Part shown: positions 57,316-64,000 of the stretch, piece after piece | Layout of the letters: each line of letters opens with the position of its first letter | Position numbering within the stretch: the stretch's first letter is position 1 | Assembly (NCBI GenBank): GCA_041402045.1 | Contig: JAWKSZ010000016.1 | Location: 62,001 to 126,000, forward strand | Origin: JAGQRJ01 sp041402045 | GTDB lineage: Bacteria > Planctomycetota > J058 | DNA length: 64,000 nucleotides | Direction: 5' to 3' | Program-made: the position numbers and the translations under genes | Notes under the pieces: model-generated | Told to the model about the DNA's origin: nothing | Seen by the model: the letters and a program-made list of their open reading frames with translations, nothing else | Database searches by the model: none

Positions 57316-58749
57316 ACGAGCGACGACGCGCGGGAACGGGAGTGGCTGCGGCGAATCCGCGACCTGGCGCAGCGCGTGGGCGCCGAGACCGACCCGGGGC
57401 AGGTCCTGCCCCGGATCCTCGACGCCGCGATCGAGCTCACCGACGCCGAGCGCGGGTTCCTCGTGGTGGTCGGTCCCGCCGCGGGGGCCGAGGGCATGCG
57501 GGTCGCGGAGGCCCGCGGCTTCGACGCCGCCGCGCTGGCGGCCCCGGACGTGCGGGTCTCGCGCACGGTGATCCGCCGCGTGCTCGAGCGCGGGCGGGGG
57601 GTGACCACCACCGGCGCCCTCGACGCGGACGTGCTCGCGGTCTCGAGCGTGCGCGAGACCGGCGCGCGCGCGATCCTCGCCGCGCCGCTGCGCCTGGGCG
57701 GCGAGGTCCTCGGCGCGCTCTACCTCGACCACCGCCGGCTGCACGAGGCCTTCAGCGAGGAGGACCTGGCCCTGCTCGAGGTCTTCGCCGGCCAGGCCGC
57801 GCTGGCCATGGACTGGGCCGCCCGCGACGAGCTCACCGGCGAGCGCTCGCTGCGGCGCTACGGGCCGCTGGTCGGCGGGAGCCCGCCCATGCTCGCGCTC
57901 TACGACGAGGTCGAGCGCGCCGCCCGCAGCCCGGACCCCGTGCTGATCCTGGGGGAGACCGGGACCGGGAAGGAGCTCGTGGCTCGCGAGCTCCACCGCC
58001 GCGGCCCCGCGGCGGCGCGGGCGTTCCACGCCCTGCCCTGCGACCTGCCCCCGGCGGCGGTCCAGGCCCACGTGTTCGGGCCCCCCGGCGAGCCGGAGCG
58101 CGGGCTGCTCGAGCAGGCCGCGACCCTGCTCCTGGACGACGTGGACGCGCTCCCGGGCCCGCTCCAGACCCAGGTCGCCTGGCTGCTCAAGCAGCGCGCC
58201 TGGACCCCGCCCGCCCTCGCGCCGCGCCCGCTCCGGTGTCGGGTCCTCGCCTCCAGCCGCGCCGACCTGCGGCAGCTCGCGGGCCAGGGCAGCTTCCGCG
58301 AGGACCTGTTCTATCGCCTGGACGTGCTGCGGATCGTGGTGCCGCCCCTGCGTCAGCGCCGCGAGGACGTGCCGCTCCTGGTCGAGGAGTTCCTCGGGCG
58401 CCACGCCCAGCGCGCGGTGGAGGTCAGCTCCAAGGCGCTGGAGGTGCTGGGGGCCTACGCCTGGCCGGGGAACGTGCGCGAGCTGGAGAACGAGGTCCGG
58501 CGCCTGTGCGCCCTCGGTCGGCGCCGGATCTCGGCGCAGCAGCTCTCCCCCGAGGTGCGGGCCGGCGGCGGCGTCAGCGCCCCCGGGGCCGAGCTCGCGG
58601 GGCTGACCCTGAGCGAGCTCAAGGAGAAGCTCGTGCGCCAGGCGCTGGCCGAGTGCGACGGCAACAAAGCGCGCGCCGCGCGCCAGCTCGGGGTGCCGCG
58701 CTCGACCCTCTACCACCTGTTGGAGCGGCTGGGGATCGACCCCGCGTGA
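57316..58749 (+). CDS. GAF-AAA+ bEBP-like regulator lacking GAFTGA
   Basis: About 477 codons from the in-frame ACG 57316 after GAGGGGAG; the next clean start is GTG 57376. A GAF domain (about 25-165: VSSVRETGARAILAAPLRLG) is followed by AAA+ with Walker A GETGTGKE near 213, but the GAFTGA region reads FGPPGEPERGLLEQAATLLL. The C-terminal Fis helix-turn-helix is ECDGNKARAARQLGVPRSTL. A sigma-54-type activator that probably cannot contact sigma-54, or a diverged regulator. It overlaps the kinase gene (GTGA). Confidence 0.85.
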   Translation, partial: TSDDAREREWLRRIRDLAQRVGAETDPGQVLPRILDAAIELTDAERGFLVVVGPAAGAEGMRVAEARGFDAAALAAPDVRVSRTVIRRVLERGRGVTTTGALDADVLAVSSVRETGARAILAAPLRLGGEVLGALYLDHRRLHEAFSEEDLALLEVFAGQAALAMDWAARDELTGERSLRRYGPLVGGSPPMLALYDEVERAARSPDPVLILGETGTGKELVARELHRRGPAAARAFHALPCDLPPAAVQAHVFGPPGEPERGLLEQAATLLLDDVDALPGPLQTQVAWLLKQRAWTPPALAPRPLRCRVLASSRADLRQLAGQGSFREDLFYRLDVLRIVVPPLRQRREDVPLLVEEFLGRHAQRAVEVSSKALEVLGAYAWPGNVRELENEVRRLCALGRRRISAQQLSPEVRAGGGVSAPGAELAGLTLSELKEKLVRQALAECDGNKARAARQLGVPRSTLYHLLERLGIDPA

Positions 58750-61559
58750 GCGACGACCCGCTGCGGCGGCTGCTGTTCTCCGAGTCAGGGGGGGAGCCTC
58801 CGGCTCCGCGGAGCAGCGACCCCGTCGTGGGCACGGAGGTCGACGGGCTGCGCCTGGAGGCGGTCCTCGGCCGCGGCGGCATGGGGGTCGTCTACCGCGC
58901 GCGCGAGGCGCGCACCGGGCGGGCGGTCGCGCTCAAGCTCGCCCCTGCGGCCGCCGCCCAGGACGACCGGGCGGCGGAGCGCGCGCGGCGCGAGGCGCTG
59001 GCGCTCGCGGCCCTCGACCACCCGGGGATCCTCGAGGTCCACGCGGTGGGCGACCTCGAGGGGCGCCCGTACCTGGTGTGCGAGCTGATCGAGGGCGCGC
59101 GGCACCTGGACGAGCTCGCCCCCGAGCTCCCCCTGCGCCGGCGGATCGAGCTCGTGCGCGACGCCGCGCGGGCCCTGGGCCACGCCCACGCGCGGGGGGT
59201 CGTGCACCGCGACGTGAAGGGCGCGAACCTCCTGGTCGACGCCAGCGGCCGGCTGCGGGTCGCGGACTTCGGGCTCGCGCGGCTGGTCGACCTCGAGCGC
59301 CTGACCGTGAGCGGGGCGCTCGTCGGGACCCCGGCCTACCTCGCCCCCGAGCAGCTCGGGGTGGACGAGGCCTGGGAGGTCGGCCCGGCGACCGACGTGT
59401 GGGGGCTGGGGCTCGTGCTCTACGAGGCGCTCACCGGGGCGCGGCCCTTCGACGGCGAGACCCTGGCGGCGCTCGCGGGGCAGATCGCCGCGACGGATCC
59501 CCCTCCGCCCTCCGAGCGGGGCGAGGCGCCAGCGGTGCTCGACGGCGTCGTCGCCCGGGCGCTGGCCAAGGCTCCGCAGGACCGCTACCCCGACGGCGAG
59601 GTCCTGGCGCAGGTCCTCGACCGCTACCTCGCCGGGCGCCTGCGGCGACCCGCGCGCAGGGGCGTGGCCCTGGTCGTGCTCCTGGCGCTGAGCGTGTTCG
59701 CGCTGGGCCTCGCCCGTGAGCTGTGGTTGCGGCGCGGCGCGCGGGCCGAGCTGGGCCAGGTCGCGGCCTGGGAGGCGACCTGGCGCGAGGCGTGGCGCGC
59801 GGGGCTCGGCGACCCGGACGCGCTCCCCGACGCGGAGCGGCTGGCGCGGGAGCTCGCCGCTGCGCGGGGCGCGTTGGCCCGGGCCCGCGACCCCGAGGCC
59901 GAGGCCCTGGTCGCGCGGCTGGAGGCTGCGCGACGCCTGCGGGTCGGAGGCGCGCCCCCCGAGGGCTCCGCCCCCGAGGTGCGGGTGGCCGCGGCGCTGC
60001 TCCTGGATCAGGCCGGCGAGACCCAGGCCGCGCGTGACCTGGCGCGCGAGCTCGCGCGCCAGGCCCCGGCCCTCGGCGGCCTGCTCGCCCTCGAGCTCGA
60101 GGCGCGGCGGCGGCCGCTGCGCTTCCTCGAGCTGCTGGGGACGACGCCCCTCGACGGACCGCAGCGCGAGCTCGCGCGTCGCCGGCTGGAGGGCGCGGTC
60201 GAGGGCGCCTGTCGCGAGGCCCTGCGCAGGCCCGCGCCCGGCGTGGGGGCGCGGGTGGAGGCGGCCCTGGCGGGGCTCCCGGCCGAGGTCCGCGACGCGA
60301 CGGCCCTGGCCCGCGCCCGGGGGCGCGCCCTCGACGCCGAGGCTGCCGTGTGGGGGCGCGCCGCGACGGGGGATGCCCCCGACCTCACGCGCGAGGTGCT
60401 CGCCGCGGTCGCCGGAGGGCCCGGCGACGCGCGCAGCGGCGGCCCGACCGAGTCCGCGCTCCTGCACGGCATGCTCCGGGTGCTGGGGCGCTTGCCGCTG
60501 CAGGGCCCGCTCCCTGACGAGCGCCTGCTCGAGGGGGTCGCGTTCTGGGAGCCGCTCGCGGGCCTCGACCTCCCCTGCCCGGGTGCCCTGGTGGAGGCGA
60601 TCTGGCGCCGCGCCCTGGATCGCTTCCGGCGCGTGCCGTTCCCCGCGCTGCGGGTGGTCCTGCGGGGAGGCGTCCGGCTCGACGACGACTTCGTGTTCAA
60701 CGCCCTGCGTCACGCCCTGGAGGACCCCTCCGCCGAGGCCGCCCTCGCGGCGGGTGACCCGCGCAGCCGGCTGGTGCGCTTCTGCCGCATGACGCAGGCG
60801 CTCCCGCGGGAGTGGAGGATCGCGGGGCAGGCGGACGCAGACGTCCTGGCGGCCGCGCGCGAGGTCCTCGCCCCTGAGCGGGTGGACGACCTGGCCCCTT
60901 GTTACCTCGCGCAGGTGCGCCTCCTGATCGCCTACCTGTTGACGCGCCAGGGGGAGGATCAAGGCTCCCCCGCGGCCTGCGCTCAGGCCCTGGAGCAGCT
61001 CGAGCTCGCCTGGCCGGCGCTGTGGGTGGGGCGACTCAGCGGGCTCGCCGGGCAACTCGGGGCCAGCGCCGCCGACGGGATCGGCGAGTCCGCCCGAGGG
61101 GACGCCTGGATCGCGCGGGCCGTGGCCGCGCTGGAGGCGGCCCGCAGCGAGCGGCCGCCGGCGGTGGGCCGCCCGCCGGTGCGGGTGGAGCCCTTGGCAG
61201 ACCTGCGCCTGCTGCAGGCGCTCCGCGCCTGGCGCGCCGACGACGTGGCGCAGGCGCGGGCGCTGGCCGAGCTGGGCTGGCGCGAGAGCGACGCCCTGGA
61301 CCCGTGGCGGCGGACCGGGGTCCGGGCCCGCGCCGGGCGACGCTTCCTCGACGCCGGGGCCTTGGACCTCGCCGAGGCGACGGTCGCTCCGGTGGCCGAC
61401 CGGGAGGGGTTTGGGCACAGCGCGCTGCTCGCCCAGGTGGCCGTGGAGGTCGCCCTCGGGAGCCAGCCGGAGCTCGCCGCGCGCCGACTGGCCCTCGCCC
61501 TGGACGTGCGCCCCGACGACCCCGAGCTGCGCGCGCTCGAGGCCCGTCGCGCGCGCTGA
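58746..61559 (+). CDS. Ser/Thr kinase with large C-terminal domain
   Basis: 937 residues from GTG 58746, overlapping the regulator stop. Kinase about 36-300: LGRGGMGVVYRA, VALKLAPAA, HRDVKGANLLV near 154, DFGLARLV, GTPAYLAPEQ. Membrane helix VALVVLLALSVFALGLA near 306. Roughly 610 residues follow, Ala/Arg-rich and helical, with TPR-like segments (ALEQLELAWPALW, AQARALAELGWRES). The GAF regulator and this kinase probably form one signalling unit. Intact. Confidence 0.9.
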   Translation: MSDDPLRRLLFSESGGEPPAPRSSDPVVGTEVDGLRLEAVLGRGGMGVVYRAREARTGRAVALKLAPAAAAQDDRAAERARREALALAALDHPGILEVHAVGDLEGRPYLVCELIEGARHLDELAPELPLRRRIELVRDAARALGHAHARGVVHRDVKGANLLVDASGRLRVADFGLARLVDLERLTVSGALVGTPAYLAPEQLGVDEAWEVGPATDVWGLGLVLYEALTGARPFDGETLAALAGQIAATDPPPPSERGEAPAVLDGVVARALAKAPQDRYPDGEVLAQVLDRYLAGRLRRPARRGVALVVLLALSVFALGLARELWLRRGARAELGQVAAWEATWREAWRAGLGDPDALPDAERLARELAAARGALARARDPEAEALVARLEAARRLRVGGAPPEGSAPEVRVAAALLLDQAGETQAARDLARELARQAPALGGLLALELEARRRPLRFLELLGTTPLDGPQRELARRRLEGAVEGACREALRRPAPGVGARVEAALAGLPAEVRDATALARARGRALDAEAAVWGRAATGDAPDLTREVLAAVAGGPGDARSGGPTESALLHGMLRVLGRLPLQGPLPDERLLEGVAFWEPLAGLDLPCPGALVEAIWRRALDRFRRVPFPALRVVLRGGVRLDDDFVFNALRHALEDPSAEAALAAGDPRSRLVRFCRMTQALPREWRIAGQADADVLAAAREVLAPERVDDLAPCYLAQVRLLIAYLLTRQGEDQGSPAACAQALEQLELAWPALWVGRLSGLAGQLGASAADGIGESARGDAWIARAVAALEAARSERPPAVGRPPVRVEPLADLRLLQALRAWRADDVAQARALAELGWRESDALDPWRRTGVRARAGRRFLDAGALDLAEATVAPVADREGFGHSALLAQVAVEVALGSQPELAARRLALALDVRPDDPELRALEARRAR

Positions 61560-61728
61560 GACGCAGCCCCTGGCTGCGGCAAGAACGCGTCCGGGGACCG
61601 GCGCCGCGTGGGCAAGTTCGCGCCCACGGGTGGACGCCCCTCGACGACACAAGGAGTTGACCCTCCTCCGGCGGGGGACGCCCCGTTTGCGACGGGCAGC
61701 GTGAACCCGCTCGACGGAGGAGAGAGCC

Positions 61729-63048
61729 GTGAAGACGAAGATCGTGTCCTGGACCGTAGTGGCGTGGGTGCTGGGGAGCACCTGGGCCAGCGCCGCGCCG
61801 AGCGCCCCCGCGCCCAAGCGCTACCTGGAGACCCTGCTCGAGAGCGCGCGCGGCGCGTTGAGCGTCATGAGCCACCGCGAGCGCAACGTGGTGAGCTGGA
61901 CCCGCGGGCGCTGGCAAGCCCTCGAGACCCCCGAGGCGCTGATCGCCTGGTTCGAGGACGCCGGCGCGGCCAACCCGGTGCACTACCGCCTGCGGGACGC
62001 GCGTCGACAGGCCCAGAGCTTGACCCTCGGGGCCCTCGACGCCGACGCCCAGGGCAGCTTCCTCGCCCCCCTCGCCGGTCACGAGGCGCGGGTGCTGCGC
62101 TATGCCCTGGAGCAGAGCTTCGGCGAGCGCTGCGCGACCTTCCACAGCAGCCAGGACTACCGCACCGTCTACGTCGGGCCCACGACCGACAGCCCTCAGC
62201 GCTGCCGGATCTCCAAGGGGACCTACGTCACCCTGCTCGACCAGTCCGCGGGCTGGGCGCAGGTCCGGACCTACAGCGCGCAGCACGCGGTCACGGGCTA
62301 CATGCAGGTGGACGGGACCTTCCGCGCCTACGCCGCGCCGGTTGGCCCGCCCGCGCTCCTGGCGACCGGGGCGGCCGAGGGTCGCAGCGCGCGGGAGCTG
62401 CACCTGGGCCTGCTGGCGACCGTGGCCGAGGCGAGCCTGACCCGCCTGGACCACCGCAGCCGCGGGACCCTCGAGGCCTTCCGCGCGCACTGGGGGAGCC
62501 TGCGTGAAGCCGACGCGCTGATGAGCTTCCTCGAGAGCAACCTGTCCACGGTCTACTACACGCTGCGGGGCGCGCGGACCTGGGCCGCCCACCTGAGCGG
62601 GATCGAGCCCGAGGCCCTGCAGGCCCTGGGGCGCGCCGAGGGCAAGGTGCTGCGGCAAGCCTTGAGCCAGGCCGCGAGCCGCGCCTGCGGCAGCTTCGAG
62701 TCCAGTCAGGACTGGCGCGCGATCTACGCGGAGCGCGCGCGCACGAGCGACGTGGTCGGGCACCTGCCCCGAGATCAGTACGTGCAGGTGCTGGACGGGC
62801 TCGACGGCGAGTGGATCAAGGTCCGCTACTACGACGCCTCCTGCCTCCTCGAGGGCTACATGCCGCGGGAGGGCCTGTTCCGCCTGTGGGCCGCGCCCGT
62901 GGTCCCGGCCGCACCGAGGCCGAGCCCAGGGCCCCTCGATCGTGGACGAGCTCCTCGGCGACGGGGCCGAGGAGCCGCTAGCCGGTCGAGCGCGAGCAGC
63001 GCACGAGCGCCGGTCGCCCCTCGAGCTGAGCGTCCCCTTGGCTCGTGA
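61729..63048 (+). CDS. Secreted protein with two helical-SH3-like repeats
   Basis: 439 residues from GTG 61729 with GGAGGAGAG. Signal peptide ends near ASAAP. Two repeats, each with an all-helical part and an SH3-like part. SSQDYRTVYVGPTTDSPQRC and VTLLDQSAGWAQVRTYSAQ in the first; SSQDWRAIYAERARTSDVVG and VQVLDGLDGEWIKVRYYDAS in the second. Each ends GYMQVDGTFR / GYMPREGLF. The end after about 62930 may be frameshifted; another frame runs on to 63262 and overlaps the next start. Bacterial SH3 domains often bind peptidoglycan. Confidence 0.75.
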   Translation: MKTKIVSWTVVAWVLGSTWASAAPSAPAPKRYLETLLESARGALSVMSHRERNVVSWTRGRWQALETPEALIAWFEDAGAANPVHYRLRDARRQAQSLTLGALDADAQGSFLAPLAGHEARVLRYALEQSFGERCATFHSSQDYRTVYVGPTTDSPQRCRISKGTYVTLLDQSAGWAQVRTYSAQHAVTGYMQVDGTFRAYAAPVGPPALLATGAAEGRSARELHLGLLATVAEASLTRLDHRSRGTLEAFRAHWGSLREADALMSFLESNLSTVYYTLRGARTWAAHLSGIEPEALQALGRAEGKVLRQALSQAASRACGSFESSQDWRAIYAERARTSDVVGHLPRDQYVQVLDGLDGEWIKVRYYDASCLLEGYMPREGLFRLWAAPVVPAAPRPSPGPLDRGRAPRRRGRGAASRSSASSARAPVAPRAERPLGS

Positions 63049-63258
63049 GCCTCCGCCGATCGCCGGCGGAGGCTCGCGCCTGTTCACCGTCGCGCGCTGG
63101 GACGAGGGCCTGCGGGTGGCAGGAACGCGTCCAGCCGCGGCGGCGGGTCGGCAGATGCGTCGAGGGGATCGACGCTCCCTTGCGAGCCATGAACTTAGCG
63201 CCGCCCCGCGGGGTCCGGCGCGTGCTCACGAGCTCGAACCCCGAGGAAGGAACCTCAC

Positions 63259-64000
63259 ATGATTCGCTTGCACGCTAGCTGTCCCGTCTTGTTCGCCATG
63301 GCCCTGTTCGCCGGCGCGGTCGCCGCTCAAGAGGAGGTGCTCGAGGGCGTGCTCCGCGTCGAGCGGCAGTTCGACGCGATCGAGCTGAGCCTGGACCGGG
63401 TCCGACTCGACGTGCGCGACCCCCTCCCGCTGGCCTCACTCGACGGGCGGGACGTCGAGCTGCTCGTCGAGCGCCAGGGGCGCAAGCTAGCCCGCGTCAT
63501 TTCCGTGATCGCGCCTCGACCGTGGCAAGGCTCAGGCGACGCGTACCGGGCCGCGAACGGCGAGCTCCAGCTCTCGGCCTCCCAGGGAGACCTCCGCCTG
63601 GCTGGACTCCCTGCCGGCGCCGCGCAGCTGCTGGAGGGACGGCGCCTCGAGGCTCAGGGCTGGATCTACCCCGAGACTCGGGAGCTCGTGTTCACCACGC
63701 TCCTGGCCACCGTGCTGCAGCCGTCCTACGTCAACGAGCGCAGCGTCGACGCCCAGGGTCGGCCGACCTACGAAGCGCGGAGGGAGCTACGCGTCGGTGA
63801 CCGCGTGCGCGTGTTCGACCTCAACGCCTACGGGAAGGCGCGACGCGACGCGGAGGGACAGGTCGTCGAGGAGGGCACCTGGCGGGCGAACCTCGCCGCC
63901 TCGCTCCCCGGCGACGTGCTCATGGCGCGGGTCGCGGTGCTCGAGCGAGAGGCCTCGGGCTCCAGCGGCTGGCTCCCCCTCTCTCGGCTCTCCCTGGGCG
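63259..64000 (+). CDS. Secreted SH3-like protein, cut by the window edge
   Basis: ATG 63259 after AAGGAA. Signal peptide LFAMALFAGAVAAQ. At least 247 residues are visible, with no stop before 64000. Two beta-rich parts: VERQFDAIELSLDRVRLDVR and, later, LRVGDRVRVFDLNAYGKARR with an SH3-like end (SGSSGWLPLSRLSLG). Probably envelope-associated. Family not recognised. Confidence 0.6.
   Translation, partial: MIRLHASCPVLFAMALFAGAVAAQEEVLEGVLRVERQFDAIELSLDRVRLDVRDPLPLASLDGRDVELLVERQGRKLARVISVIAPRPWQGSGDAYRAANGELQLSASQGDLRLAGLPAGAAQLLEGRRLEAQGWIYPETRELVFTTLLATVLQPSYVNERSVDAQGRPTYEARRELRVGDRVRVFDLNAYGKARRDAEGQVVEEGTWRANLAASLPGDVLMARVAVLEREASGSSGWLPLSRLSLG

Noticed and set aside
58785..61817. A 1,010-codon minus-strand frame opposite the Ser/Thr kinase
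   Set aside because: It is the shadow of a GC-rich gene; no motif, while the plus strand has all kinase motifs.

Overview
This is a very G+C-rich, gene-dense bacterial segment with a Gram-negative, stalk-less 'complex signalling' gene content. It carries an LpxA-type acyltransferase, an HpnN-like RND exporter, a squalene/phytoene synthase, an outer-membrane beta-barrel, several Hanks-type Ser/Thr kinases with extracellular domains, two sigma-54-type AAA+ regulators, Hsp70 paralogues and membrane proteins with RING-like zinc ribbons. That mix fits Planctomycetota best, with Myxococcota or a related high-GC lineage as the alternative. This placement is inference from gene content; no rRNA or tRNA gene was found. 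Many genes are broken by single-base deletions in short G/C runs while both halves keep perfect family motifs. I therefore read most frameshifts as consensus errors of a long-read assembly rather than true pseudogenes, and I annotate such genes as one CDS.

Layout. 1-604: truncated IS110-type transposase. 772-6565 (minus): chaperone operon DUF2760 - short Hsp70 - long Hsp70, with a doubled 50-bp palindromic repeat between the two Hsp70 genes. 6774-10815: tandem universal stress protein, glutamate dehydrogenase, a membrane protein, an inositol-monophosphatase-family enzyme and a 156-bp inverted-repeat element. 11047-13503 (minus): small stress/envelope proteins (a 56-aa membrane peptide, CsbD, a carboxypeptidase-regulatory-like lipoprotein, a redoxin-fold secreted protein). 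13707-21044 (minus): an overlapping operon of a redoxin-like lipoprotein, pgsB, pgsC, pgsW and an MscK-type mechanosensitive channel, i.e. a poly-gamma-glutamate locus. 21399-27087 (plus): four signalling genes (sigma-54 response regulator, membrane histidine kinase, single-domain response regulator, receiver-kinase hybrid). 27170-30886: DUF1328 protein, beta-barrel protein, two ferritin-like four-helix proteins, and a sugar-phosphate transferase.

31093-33826: a double Ser/Thr kinase followed by a lipid (diacylglycerol-type) kinase. 33930-38447: class III aminotransferase and an HpnN-like exporter (both families occur in hopanoid pathways), then an acidic lipoprotein. 38571-42106: a Met/His/Cys-rich Spy-like protein divergent from an OmpR/CusR-type two-component system. 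42131-45508: a truncated metallophosphoesterase, an aminotransferase and two membrane proteins. 45543-48222: squalene/phytoene synthase - lpxA - glycosyltransferase, overlapping. 48379-49876: DsbD N-terminal-domain protein and a redoxin with an in-frame TAG. 49936-51398 (minus): tandem RING-like membrane paralogues. 51625-52783: small membrane proteins. 53025-57211 (minus): glutaredoxin, large Ser/Thr kinase, degenerate HAD protein. 57316-64000: GAF-AAA+ regulator overlapping a Ser/Thr kinase, then two secreted SH3-like proteins, the last cut by the window edge.

Common themes are envelope and capsule building (poly-gamma-glutamate, lipid A/hopanoid-type lipids, sugar transferase), dense phospho-signalling, and stress/redox proteins. 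Translational coupling through ATGA/GTGA overlaps is the dominant operon style. Usual ribosome-binding sites are AAAGGA, GGAGG or AGGAG 5-9 nt before ATG or GTG.
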